Below are positions 57,829-64,000 of a DNA stretch of 64,000 nt, piece after piece. Source of the DNA: Chromatiaceae bacterium (GTDB lineage: Bacteria; Pseudomonadota; Gammaproteobacteria; Chromatiales; Chromatiaceae); NCBI GenBank assembly GCA_016714645.1, contig JADKCI010000001.1, positions 1,401,335 to 1,465,334 on the forward strand. Reading direction: 5' to 3'. A program made the position numbers and the translations under genes. Under the pieces are notes generated by a model. It was not told where the DNA came from. It was given only the letters and a program-made list of their open reading frames with translations, and searched no databases. Position 1 is the first letter of the stretch; each line of letters starts with the position of its first letter.

Positions 57829-59046
57829 ATGCCTATTTCAGCCGAATCGATGACTTGCGCGGGCACTGACCCGGGGGCCAGAGAGGACCCGGTGGCGCAG
57901 GAACACAGCCTCCGCCTGGCGGACGTGATCCGCGCCGAGGCCCTGGCAAGAGGCGGGGCCTTGCCCTTTGACCGCTTCATGGAACTGGCCCTCTACGCCC
58001 CCGGACTGGGCTATTACGTCGCCGGGGCGCCTAAGTTTGGTCGGGGCGGGGATTTTGTGACCGCCCCCGCTATCTCGCCCCTCTTTGGCCTATGCCTGGC
58101 CCGTCAGTGTGGCGAAGTCCTGGCGGCCCTGGGCGGTGGCGACATCCTGGAACTGGGCGCCGGCGGCGGCGAATTGGCGGCGGATCTCCTTGATGGCCTC
58201 AAGACCGCGGCCTGTCTCCCCGGCCGCTACCTCATCCTGGAACCTGGCCCCGAGTTGCGCGAGCGTCAGCGGGACCTGCTCCGGGCGCGCCATCCGGATA
58301 TGATGGACCGCATCCACTGGCTGGACGACCTGCCTCTCGGGTTTGCCGGCGTGCTGGTCGCCAACGAGGTTATGGACGCCCTGCCGGTGCATCGCTTCCA
58401 GGTTCGCGAGGAGGGCGCGGTTGCGGAAATCCTGGTCAAGCCCCGGGGCACTGGCTGGGAGGAGGTGGGCGCGGAGCCCGTTAGCCCCGGCCTGTCCGAG
58501 GCGGTTCACGCCCTCTGGGCCCAGGGCCTGGCGCGGGAGCCTGGCTATGCCTCCGAAATCAATCTGCGGCTGGGTCCCTGGATTCAAGCCCTGGCGGCGT
58601 CCATGGCCCGCGGCCTGCTGCTGCTGATCGACTATGGCTACGACCGCGCCGACTATTATCGGCCCGAGCGTGGCATGGGAACCCTGATGTGCCATTATCG
58701 CCACCAGGCCCATGGGGACCCCTATGTGAACCTGGGACTCCAGGATATCACGGCCCATGTGGATTTTACGGCGGCGGCCAACGCGGCGCGGATCGCGGGT
58801 CTGGCGGTCGCGGGTTTCGCGACCCAGGCGCATTTCCTGATCGCACTCGGCCTCGACGGTTTGCTGGCGGAACGCCTGAGCGGCGATTCGGCTACCGCCG
58901 AGGAGGAACTGAAGTGGCTGCTCGGGGCCAAGCAGTTGGTGCTGCCCAGCGCCATGGGTGAGCGCTTTCGGGTCTTGGGCCTCGCCAAGAACCTCGATCA
59001 GCCTTGGACGGGGTTCTCCCTAAGAGATTTGCGTGGCCGCTTGTGA
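57829..59046 (+). CDS. MidA/NDUFAF7 family SAM-dependent methyltransferase
   Basis: 405 residues. COG1565 family; the mitochondrial member NDUFAF7 methylates an Arg of complex I subunit NDUFS2. Motifs: FMELALYAPGLGYYVAG, GGDFVTAPAISPLFG, the SAM site ELGAGGGELAADLL (about 107-120) and LLLIDYGYDRADYY. The ATG at 57829 has no ribosome-binding site; GTG 57892 (VAQEHSLRLAD) follows GAGAGGA and is a likely real start. The bacterial substrate is not established. Confidence 0.88.
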   Translation: MPISAESMTCAGTDPGAREDPVAQEHSLRLADVIRAEALARGGALPFDRFMELALYAPGLGYYVAGAPKFGRGGDFVTAPAISPLFGLCLARQCGEVLAALGGGDILELGAGGGELAADLLDGLKTAACLPGRYLILEPGPELRERQRDLLRARHPDMMDRIHWLDDLPLGFAGVLVANEVMDALPVHRFQVREEGAVAEILVKPRGTGWEEVGAEPVSPGLSEAVHALWAQGLAREPGYASEINLRLGPWIQALAASMARGLLLLIDYGYDRADYYRPERGMGTLMCHYRHQAHGDPYVNLGLQDITAHVDFTAAANAARIAGLAVAGFATQAHFLIALGLDGLLAERLSGDSATAEEELKWLLGAKQLVLPSAMGERFRVLGLAKNLDQPWTGFSLRDLRGRL

Positions 59047-59063
59047 GGGGCCAGGCGTCGGTG

Positions 59064-59564
59064 CTACTCGCTTTCGGCGAGCATGGAGCGGGATGGCCGC
59101 TCCCCAGAGGCCAGGTTGGCATGGGCGCGATTCATGCGCTTGGCCACCAGCTCCCCATAGTTCTGGGGGTCGTTAAAGCCGACGAGAGCGGGAGCTAGCA
59201 GTTCGCCTTCCGGGCTAAGGAAAAGCAGGGTCGGAGTGGCGAAGATCTCGTAGCGGTCCAGGAAGCGACGGGTACGGATGCGTTCCCCGTCGAAGTCCGT
59301 GACCTTGCCGCCCAGGTCCCGGGAGATCTCCTGGGTGACGGCCCCCCGTTCCAGGGTGCCACGCGTCGCGGGGGCTTCGAGGAATTCCTGACGCAGGCGT
59401 TCGCAGTAGCCGCAATCGGGACCCATGATCAGGACGGCGACGGGCAACCCACGTTCCCGTGCCTCTGCCCCGACTTTGGCCCAGTCGAAATGGTTTTCGG
59501 CGGCCACCGGGCCAGCCTGGGCTAACAGGGAGAAAATCAGAGCTTTGGCGAGTCGGGACAACAT
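59064..59564 (-). CDS. Periplasmic thioredoxin-like protein
   Basis: 166 residues with a cleavable signal peptide (LSRLAKALIFSLLAQAGPVAA, cut after Ala). The thioredoxin fold has the active site PDCGYCERLR, with CGYC near residue 52, and the cis-Pro loop FATPTLLF. It resembles SoxW/DsbE-like thiol reductases. A redox target is not evident from the neighbours. ATG 59564 is chosen because it begins the signal peptide. Convergent with the methyltransferase gene. Confidence 0.88.
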   Translation of the reverse strand: MLSRLAKALIFSLLAQAGPVAAENHFDWAKVGAEARERGLPVAVLIMGPDCGYCERLRQEFLEAPATRGTLERGAVTQEISRDLGGKVTDFDGERIRTRRFLDRYEIFATPTLLFLSPEGELLAPALVGFNDPQNYGELVAKRMNRAHANLASGERPSRSMLAESE

Positions 59565-59715
59565 GACGGCGCGATTGACTTCGGGCAAAATTTAACTGCC
59601 AACGAGAATATATTATTTCGCTAATATAGGCAAATGTTAATGTTGCAGTGCGCAAAAAGGCCGGTCCTCCCATCGGTTGGGGTAGGGGTATCGGTAAGGG
59701 TGAACGGGAGATTCC

Positions 59716-60510
59716 ATGACCTTGATTGAAATCCTGGCCTATCTGGTGACCGGGGTCTTTTCCGGCTTGCTGGCGGGTTTATTGGGACTGGGGGGTGGGG
59801 TACTGATCGTCCCCTCGCTGATCCTGGTTTTCGGCCATCTGGGCTTTACCCCGGAATGGATCGTGCATCTGGCGGTGGGCACGTCCCTGGCTACCATCAT
59901 AGGCACCGGGGGCGCTTCGGCCCTGGCCCATCATCGGCGTGGCGCGGTGCGCTGGGATCTGGTCCGGAGGCTGGCGCCGGGGATAGTCCTGGGGGCCTGG
60001 GCGGGCGCGGCCCTTGCGGGCCTGTTGCCTCAGGCATGGCTCCAGCGCCTGTTCGGCGTCTTCCTGCTCTATGTCGGGGCGCGGATGCTGCTACCTCGGT
60101 CGGAGACGCCGAGGGTTACCGCGCCTGGCCTGCTAGGGCTGGCGACGGCGGGGGGTGGGATTGGCGCCCTCTCCGCCATCGTCGGTATAGGTGGCGGGAC
60201 CCTGACGGTGCCCTACCTGGTCAAGACCGGCCTGACCATGCGCCAGGCCGTGGCATCCTCAAGCGCCTGTGGACTGCCCATCGCCTTGGCCGGGGCCATC
60301 GGTTTCATGGTCACGGGCTGGGGTAGGGAGGGGCTGCCCGCGATGAGCACGGGGTTCGTCTATTGGCCAGCGGTCCTGGGTATCCTGCTGACCAGCATGC
60401 CCATGGCGCCCCTGGGCGCCCGGCTGGCTCACAGCCTGCCGCTCCCCATCCTGACCCGCATCTTCGGGGTCCTGCTGTTGCTGGTGGCCGCCAGGTTGCT
60501 GTTGGGCTGA
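59716..60510 (+). CDS. TauE/SafE (TSUP) family permease
   Basis: 264 residues, about eight membrane helices in two similar halves. Each half begins with a glycine-rich segment: LLAGLLGLGGGVLIVPSLI and LSAIVGIGGGTLTVPYLV. Members export or import small sulfur compounds or organic acids such as sulfite or sulfoacetate; the substrate cannot be read from sequence. In a sulfur-oxidising host a sulfur anion is plausible. It is divergent from the thioredoxin-like gene. Confidence 0.9.
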   Translation: MTLIEILAYLVTGVFSGLLAGLLGLGGGVLIVPSLILVFGHLGFTPEWIVHLAVGTSLATIIGTGGASALAHHRRGAVRWDLVRRLAPGIVLGAWAGAALAGLLPQAWLQRLFGVFLLYVGARMLLPRSETPRVTAPGLLGLATAGGGIGALSAIVGIGGGTLTVPYLVKTGLTMRQAVASSSACGLPIALAGAIGFMVTGWGREGLPAMSTGFVYWPAVLGILLTSMPMAPLGARLAHSLPLPILTRIFGVLLLLVAARLLLG

Positions 60511-60534
60511 TCAATCGGGTCCGGCTGGACCGCA

Positions 60535-61284
60535 CTACCTGTCGGCCGTGGCGGGGGAGGGTAACGGGGGCGTCGGTTGATCCAACCACAGTCGCCGGTA
60601 GAGAAAATGGCCGCCATTCCTGTCTCGTAGCGCCAGTCGGCCATCGGACTCGGCGAAGTCAAAGGGGCTGATGTGGGCATTTTCCGGGTTGTACATGGCC
60701 AGGCGATCGCCGCTCAATTGCAGGTAGCCGTCCACATAGCCGCTGGAGCCGGGGTAGATGCGAAAACGGTTGCCCTGGACAATGAGAAGCTCGCCATTGC
60801 GGCCCTCCCAGACGCCATCCAATCGGGAGCCTGGGGACGAGGGCAGGGCCCCGCCGGAGGACTTCATGCCTTCGGTCATCTGCTTCATGACTTCGCCGCC
60901 CTTGCCCATGAGACCGGAAGGGTCGCCGCTGGGCGCTGGCCAGGACGAGGCACCGGGTATGCCCGTCATGCCGGGGATGGACAGGCCGCCTGGCATCCCG
61001 CCTAAGGGGACTAAAGGGGTGGTCATGGGTAGGCCGGGGCTGGTGGGAGGGTTGAGGAAGCCCATGGCCTCCATCATCCGCGACATGGCATCCGCCATGG
61101 CCGCCCGGGGAGCGGCGCCCGCGTCCTCGGCCAAGGCCTCGGTAGCGAAGAGCAGGGTGATCGCCAGGACCAGGGTTCCGATCGGGTGTTTGACCAGGAC
61201 CTGGATCAGGGCCGGGATCCGGCCAGGGGATTGGATCATCCGGGGTAACATCTCGTTGCGGCCGAGTTGAGGGGCCTGGGTCAT
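60535..61284 (-). CDS. Secreted Gly/Pro/Met-rich protein, unknown function
   Basis: 249 residues. An N-terminal hydrophobic segment (about 36-50, VLAITLLFATEALA) ends in a likely signal-peptidase site. A low-complexity Met/Pro/Gly region follows (about 70-150; PGLPMTTPLVPLGGMPGGL). A small C-terminal beta-type domain (about 155-235) begins LDGVWEGRNGELLIVQGNRF, like lipocalin-type or META-like domains that bind ligands. Not recognised. An ATG at 61251 is an alternative start. Convergent with the permease gene. Confidence 0.7.
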   Translation of the reverse strand: MTQAPQLGRNEMLPRMIQSPGRIPALIQVLVKHPIGTLVLAITLLFATEALAEDAGAAPRAAMADAMSRMMEAMGFLNPPTSPGLPMTTPLVPLGGMPGGLSIPGMTGIPGASSWPAPSGDPSGLMGKGGEVMKQMTEGMKSSGGALPSSPGSRLDGVWEGRNGELLIVQGNRFRIYPGSSGYVDGYLQLSGDRLAMYNPENAHISPFDFAESDGRLALRDRNGGHFLYRRLWLDQPTPPLPSPATADR

Positions 61285-61374
61285 GGCTGAGACTCAGTGA
61301 ATATAAAGCAGTCTAACAAAAGCGGACGAGCCTCGCCCCGGTCTTGACCCCTGCTGTTTCGACCTGGAGGAGGT

Positions 61375-62229
61375 ATGATGCCAATCGATATTGTCACCAG
61401 GAAGACCCCCATGAGTCCGGAATTAACAGGCCTGTGTCACATGCTCCGCGCCGCCGCGCGTAGCGAGATCCTGCCCCGCTTTCAGCACCCGGATGCCAGG
61501 GCCAAGGCCGATGGCAGCCTGGTGACGGCGGCGGATGTGGGGACCCAGGCCTTTATCCTCGCCGAGTTGAGAGATCGCTTTCCTGGCGTGCCGGTGCTGG
61601 GCGAAGAAATGACGACCCAGGAGCAAGGGGCCCTGCTGGCTGGCGCCCAAGGCAATATCTGGTGTCTGGATCCCCTGGATGGCACCAGCAATTTCGCGGG
61701 TGGCTTTCCCTTTTTTGGGATCTCGCTGGCCCTGCTCGAAGGTGGGCAGGCTCGCTTGGGCCTGGTGCTGGACCCGGTCCGCGATGAGTGCTTTGCCGCC
61801 GAGCGGGGGGTAGGCGCCTGGCTGAATGGGCAGCCCCTGCAGGGGGCACCCGCCACTGATGCCCTCAAGGACGCCCTGGCCCTGGTGGATATCAAGCGCC
61901 TGCCGGCGGAATTGCTGATGCGCCTCGGTGGCGATGCCCCTTACCGCTCGCAGCGCAGTTTGGGCGCGGTCGCCCTCGAGTGGTGCTGGCTGGCGGCGGG
62001 GCGGGCGCAGCTCTATCTGCATGGCGGCCAACGGCTGTGGGATTGGGCCGCCGGGCGCCTCATCGCCAGCGAGGCGGAGGTCCAGAGCCTTCTCCTGAGC
62101 CCCGGGGGTAGCAAAGTCCCGGTTAATCTGTCGCTGGAGCCCTGCATGGCGGTGGCCGCCGCCAATCCGGCCTTGCTGGAGCAGTGGACCGCCTGGTTGC
62201 GTCTGGGGTCGGGCGAAAATGGCCTTTGA
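61375..62229 (+). CDS. Inositol monophosphatase family protein
   Basis: 284 residues. Mg-dependent phosphatase fold: GEEMTTQEQG, DPLDGTSNFAGGFPFFG (about 99-115, with the two metal-binding Asp residues) and WDWAAGRLIASEAE near the C-terminus. Substrate may be inositol phosphate, 3'-phosphoadenosine phosphate or another sugar phosphate. GGAGGAGG lies two bases before ATG 61375 and five before ATG 61378; the conserved part starts at ATG 61411 (SPELTGLCHML). Confidence 0.9.
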   Translation: MMPIDIVTRKTPMSPELTGLCHMLRAAARSEILPRFQHPDARAKADGSLVTAADVGTQAFILAELRDRFPGVPVLGEEMTTQEQGALLAGAQGNIWCLDPLDGTSNFAGGFPFFGISLALLEGGQARLGLVLDPVRDECFAAERGVGAWLNGQPLQGAPATDALKDALALVDIKRLPAELLMRLGGDAPYRSQRSLGAVALEWCWLAAGRAQLYLHGGQRLWDWAAGRLIASEAEVQSLLLSPGGSKVPVNLSLEPCMAVAAANPALLEQWTAWLRLGSGENGL

Positions 62230-62312
62230 TTCTGGCCGGCTGGGCCTCAGCTTGAGGACTCCGAAGGCCGCCCCCGTGCCGCCAATTCGCAACAAGAGAC
62301 TGGACTAGACCC

Positions 62313-62756
62313 ATGACCGACACGATTTCCAACTACGATATGCAAATTGGCAGCGGCATCGCCGCCTTCGAGGCCAAGCACTTCGCCCGCGCCTCGGGTC
62401 TGCTGTCTCCCCTGGCGGAGGCGGGCGACCCCCAGGCCCAATATCGCATGGCGATCATGGCCCAGAACGGCTTGGGCATGCATGAAAACCATGGCATGGC
62501 CTTTCGCTTCATGAAGGCCGCCGCCGAGGCGGGCATGGACATTGCCCAGCATGGCCTGGGCTTCATGTTCTTGGAAGGCGAATGTACCAAACAGGACCCC
62601 GTTCAGGCGGCGCACTGGTTTCGCCTGGCCGCCGAGCAGGGACTGGTAGGCTCCCAGACCACCCTGGCGATGCTGTACGAGGAGGGGCGGGGCGTGGAGA
62701 AGGATCCCGAAGAGGCCCGCAAATGGTATCGTCGGGCCGGTTTTGACGAGTTCTGA
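62313..62756 (+). CDS. Sel1-repeat protein
   Basis: 147 residues. Three to four Sel1-type (TPR-like) repeats: AEAGDPQAQYRMAIMAQNGL, then AAEAGMDIAQHGLGFMFLEG, and AAEQGLVGSQTTLAMLYEEG with KDPEEARKWYRRA at the end. Such proteins are adaptors. No signal peptide. It stands just upstream of the BREX genes, but neither content nor strand order shows that it belongs to them. Confidence 0.88.
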   Translation: MTDTISNYDMQIGSGIAAFEAKHFARASGLLSPLAEAGDPQAQYRMAIMAQNGLGMHENHGMAFRFMKAAAEAGMDIAQHGLGFMFLEGECTKQDPVQAAHWFRLAAEQGLVGSQTTLAMLYEEGRGVEKDPEEARKWYRRAGFDEF

Positions 62757-62793
62757 GGGATTTTCCGTTCGATTTCTTCTCACAACGACCCTG

Positions 62794-63393
62794 ATGCATG
62801 CAGGTCGCTACCAGGCCAATTTCACCAAAGGCGGGCTCATGGTGTCCGAGAGCCGCCTCGTTGCCGATCTCTTACTGCAGGGTATCGACCCTGCGGGCTG
62901 GAAGCAGGCCATCGAGGTCGAGAATCGGCTGCGCAAGCGCTCGCTGACCACCGCATCGACCAAGGCGACCCTGATCCGTGCGCGGTTGCGGACCATGACC
63001 CCGGGCCTTTGGCGTCTGGTGCGTGACGGCGACAAGCCCGTGGCCACCCAAGCCGTCTTCGCCGCGACCCTCAAATACTCCCCCTTGCTGGGTGACTTTC
63101 TGGACCTGGTGATGCGGGATCTCTACCGGCGCTTCGAGGACCGGCTCAAGCCCGCGCATTGGGACCGCTATCTGGACGACTGTCACACCCGCGATCCCCG
63201 CATGCCCTACTGGGCCACGGGCACCCTGATCAGTTTGCGCTCCCGTGTCTTCGGCATCTTGACCGAGGTCGGTTATCTTTCCGACGCGCGCACCCGGACG
63301 CTGAAGCCGCTGATCATCTCGCCGGCGGTGGCGAGCGATCTCAAGACGCAGGGCGAGGATCGGATCCTGCGCTGCATGCAGGTGAACGCATGA
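62794..63393 (+). CDS. brxA: BREX protein BrxA (DUF1819)
   Basis: 199 residues from ATG 62794. BrxA is a small DNA-binding protein that opens BREX type I phage-defence operons. FTKGGLMVSESRLVADLLLQ is the family signature at the N-terminus. The remainder is helical with LDDCHTRDPRMPYWATGTLI near residue 150. A TTG-started longer frame (62743) overlaps the Sel1 gene and lacks the conserved beginning, so it is rejected. The stop overlaps brxB (ATGA). Confidence 0.9.
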   Translation: MHAGRYQANFTKGGLMVSESRLVADLLLQGIDPAGWKQAIEVENRLRKRSLTTASTKATLIRARLRTMTPGLWRLVRDGDKPVATQAVFAATLKYSPLLGDFLDLVMRDLYRRFEDRLKPAHWDRYLDDCHTRDPRMPYWATGTLISLRSRVFGILTEVGYLSDARTRTLKPLIISPAVASDLKTQGEDRILRCMQVNA

Positions 63394-63965
63394 GCCATGA
63401 CTTTAACCAGCGCCTCGATCAGATCCTTGACTGCGTCATCGCTGATGATTTCCTCAAGGGTAAGGGACTCGGCAACGAAATCCCCTTCTATGCCTTCGAC
63501 TATCCGCCCGAGCGGGAACTGGAGGTCCGCGCGCACCTGGCGTTTCTGTTGGCCCAGATCCCCAAGCGCCGACCGGAGCTGCGTCACGTCCATGTCAACC
63601 TGTTCGACCTGATCGTCCGCCACCTGAAAGTTCGCGGGTTTTACGAGAAGGCGCTGGACCTGCAGCACCAGAAGGGCGACGCGGCCTTGCTGAAAGTCCT
63701 CGCCGCGCCGCTGGATGCCGGCAAATTGGCCCAGGTTTTCGCCGAGGCGGTCCAGCCCGAGTCACAGGATCTGGTCCTCGTTTCGGGCGTTGGCAGCGCC
63801 TACCCGCTGCTGCGCACACACAACCTCTTGAACAACCTCCATCACCGCATGGGCAGCACCCCGCTCGTCATGTTCTACCCTGGAGTGTACGACGGACAAT
63901 CGCTGCGGCTGTTCGGAACACTGCCCGACAAACCCTATTACCGTGCCTTTCGGCTCGTGACCTAA
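63390..63965 (+). CDS. brxB: BREX protein BrxB (DUF1788)
   Basis: 191 residues. Essential BREX component of unresolved biochemical role. DFLKGKGLGNEIPFYAFDYP near the start, and the C-terminal PLVMFYPGVYDGQSLRLFGT with PYYRAFRLV, identify the family. ATG 63390 overlaps the brxA stop by four bases, so the two are translationally coupled. The upstream extension of the open frame runs through brxA and is not real. Confidence 0.93.
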   Translation: MSHDFNQRLDQILDCVIADDFLKGKGLGNEIPFYAFDYPPERELEVRAHLAFLLAQIPKRRPELRHVHVNLFDLIVRHLKVRGFYEKALDLQHQKGDAALLKVLAAPLDAGKLAQVFAEAVQPESQDLVLVSGVGSAYPLLRTHNLLNNLHHRMGSTPLVMFYPGVYDGQSLRLFGTLPDKPYYRAFRLVT

Positions 63966-63976
63966 GGAACCGCCGT

Positions 63977-64000
63977 ATGTTGATCAGGGAGCCTTCACCC
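63977..64000 (+). CDS. brxC: Probable start of brxC (AAA+ ATPase), cut by the window edge
   Basis: Eight codons, MLIREPSP, beginning 11 bases after the brxB stop and preceded by AAGGAAC. BrxC proteins often begin with a short M-x-I-R-type segment and follow brxB. Only position and these residues support the call. Confidence 0.5.

Overview
The window is one continuous, GC-rich, gene-dense bacterial chromosome segment. It looks gammaproteobacterial, most likely Chromatiales (purple sulfur bacteria and relatives). That placement is an inference from the gene order surE-pcm-rpoS, a full cbb3 oxidase cluster with its assembly genes, ubiG beside a YciK-like dehydrogenase, and the tRNA-tuf-secE-nusG-L11-beta-str-S10-spc-alpha arrangement. 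No 16S rRNA is present to confirm it.

Left flank (1-8018): a truncated MFS transporter start, a ThrE-type threonine/serine exporter, an unrecognised helical-repeat protein, a PPK2 polyphosphate kinase, a large lipoprotein with a glycoside-hydrolase-like C-terminus, and UDP-glucose 6-dehydrogenase. The helical-repeat gene and ppk2 are preceded by almost identical 44-bp promoter elements.

Translation/transcription block (8156-38841): promoter, tRNA-Tyr, tRNA-Gly, tRNA-Thr, tuf copy 1 (with a one-base frameshift), tRNA-Trp, secE, nusG, rplK, rplA, rplJ, rplL, rpoB, rpoC, then rpsL, rpsG, tuf copy 2, rpsJ through secY and rpmJ, then rpsM, rpsK, rpsD, rpoA, rplQ and a clean intrinsic terminator. 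fusA, which normally lies between rpsG and tuf, is missing and is replaced by about 410 bp without a credible gene. Strong promoters are readable before the tRNAs, rpsL and rpsM, and several stable hairpins sit in the operon gaps.

Middle (38881-44189): an S-adenosylmethionine hydrolase-type (DUF62) protein, dapB, an Smr-domain protein, surE, pcm and rpoS. nlpD, usually between pcm and rpoS, is absent.

Microaerobic respiration cluster (44288-53088): an FNR-type box and promoter, ccoN-ccoO-ccoQ-ccoP, a 54-residue membrane protein and a terminator; then ccoG, fixH, ccoI(fixI) and ccoS, which assemble the oxidase and supply its copper.

Right part (53190-62756): on the minus strand a YciK-like dehydrogenase with substituted catalytic residues, a squalene/phytoene-synthase-fold protein overlapping ubiG, two related membrane-anchored coiled-coil proteins of unknown role, and a pteridine reductase. 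On the plus strand is a MidA/NDUFAF7-type methyltransferase. Then come a periplasmic thioredoxin-like protein, a TauE/SafE permease, a secreted Gly/Pro/Met-rich protein, an inositol-monophosphatase-family enzyme and a Sel1-repeat protein.

Right edge (62794-64000): brxA, brxB and the first codons of what is probably brxC, the start of a BREX phage-defence operon that continues outside the window. I saw no CRISPR array, insertion sequence or rRNA gene.
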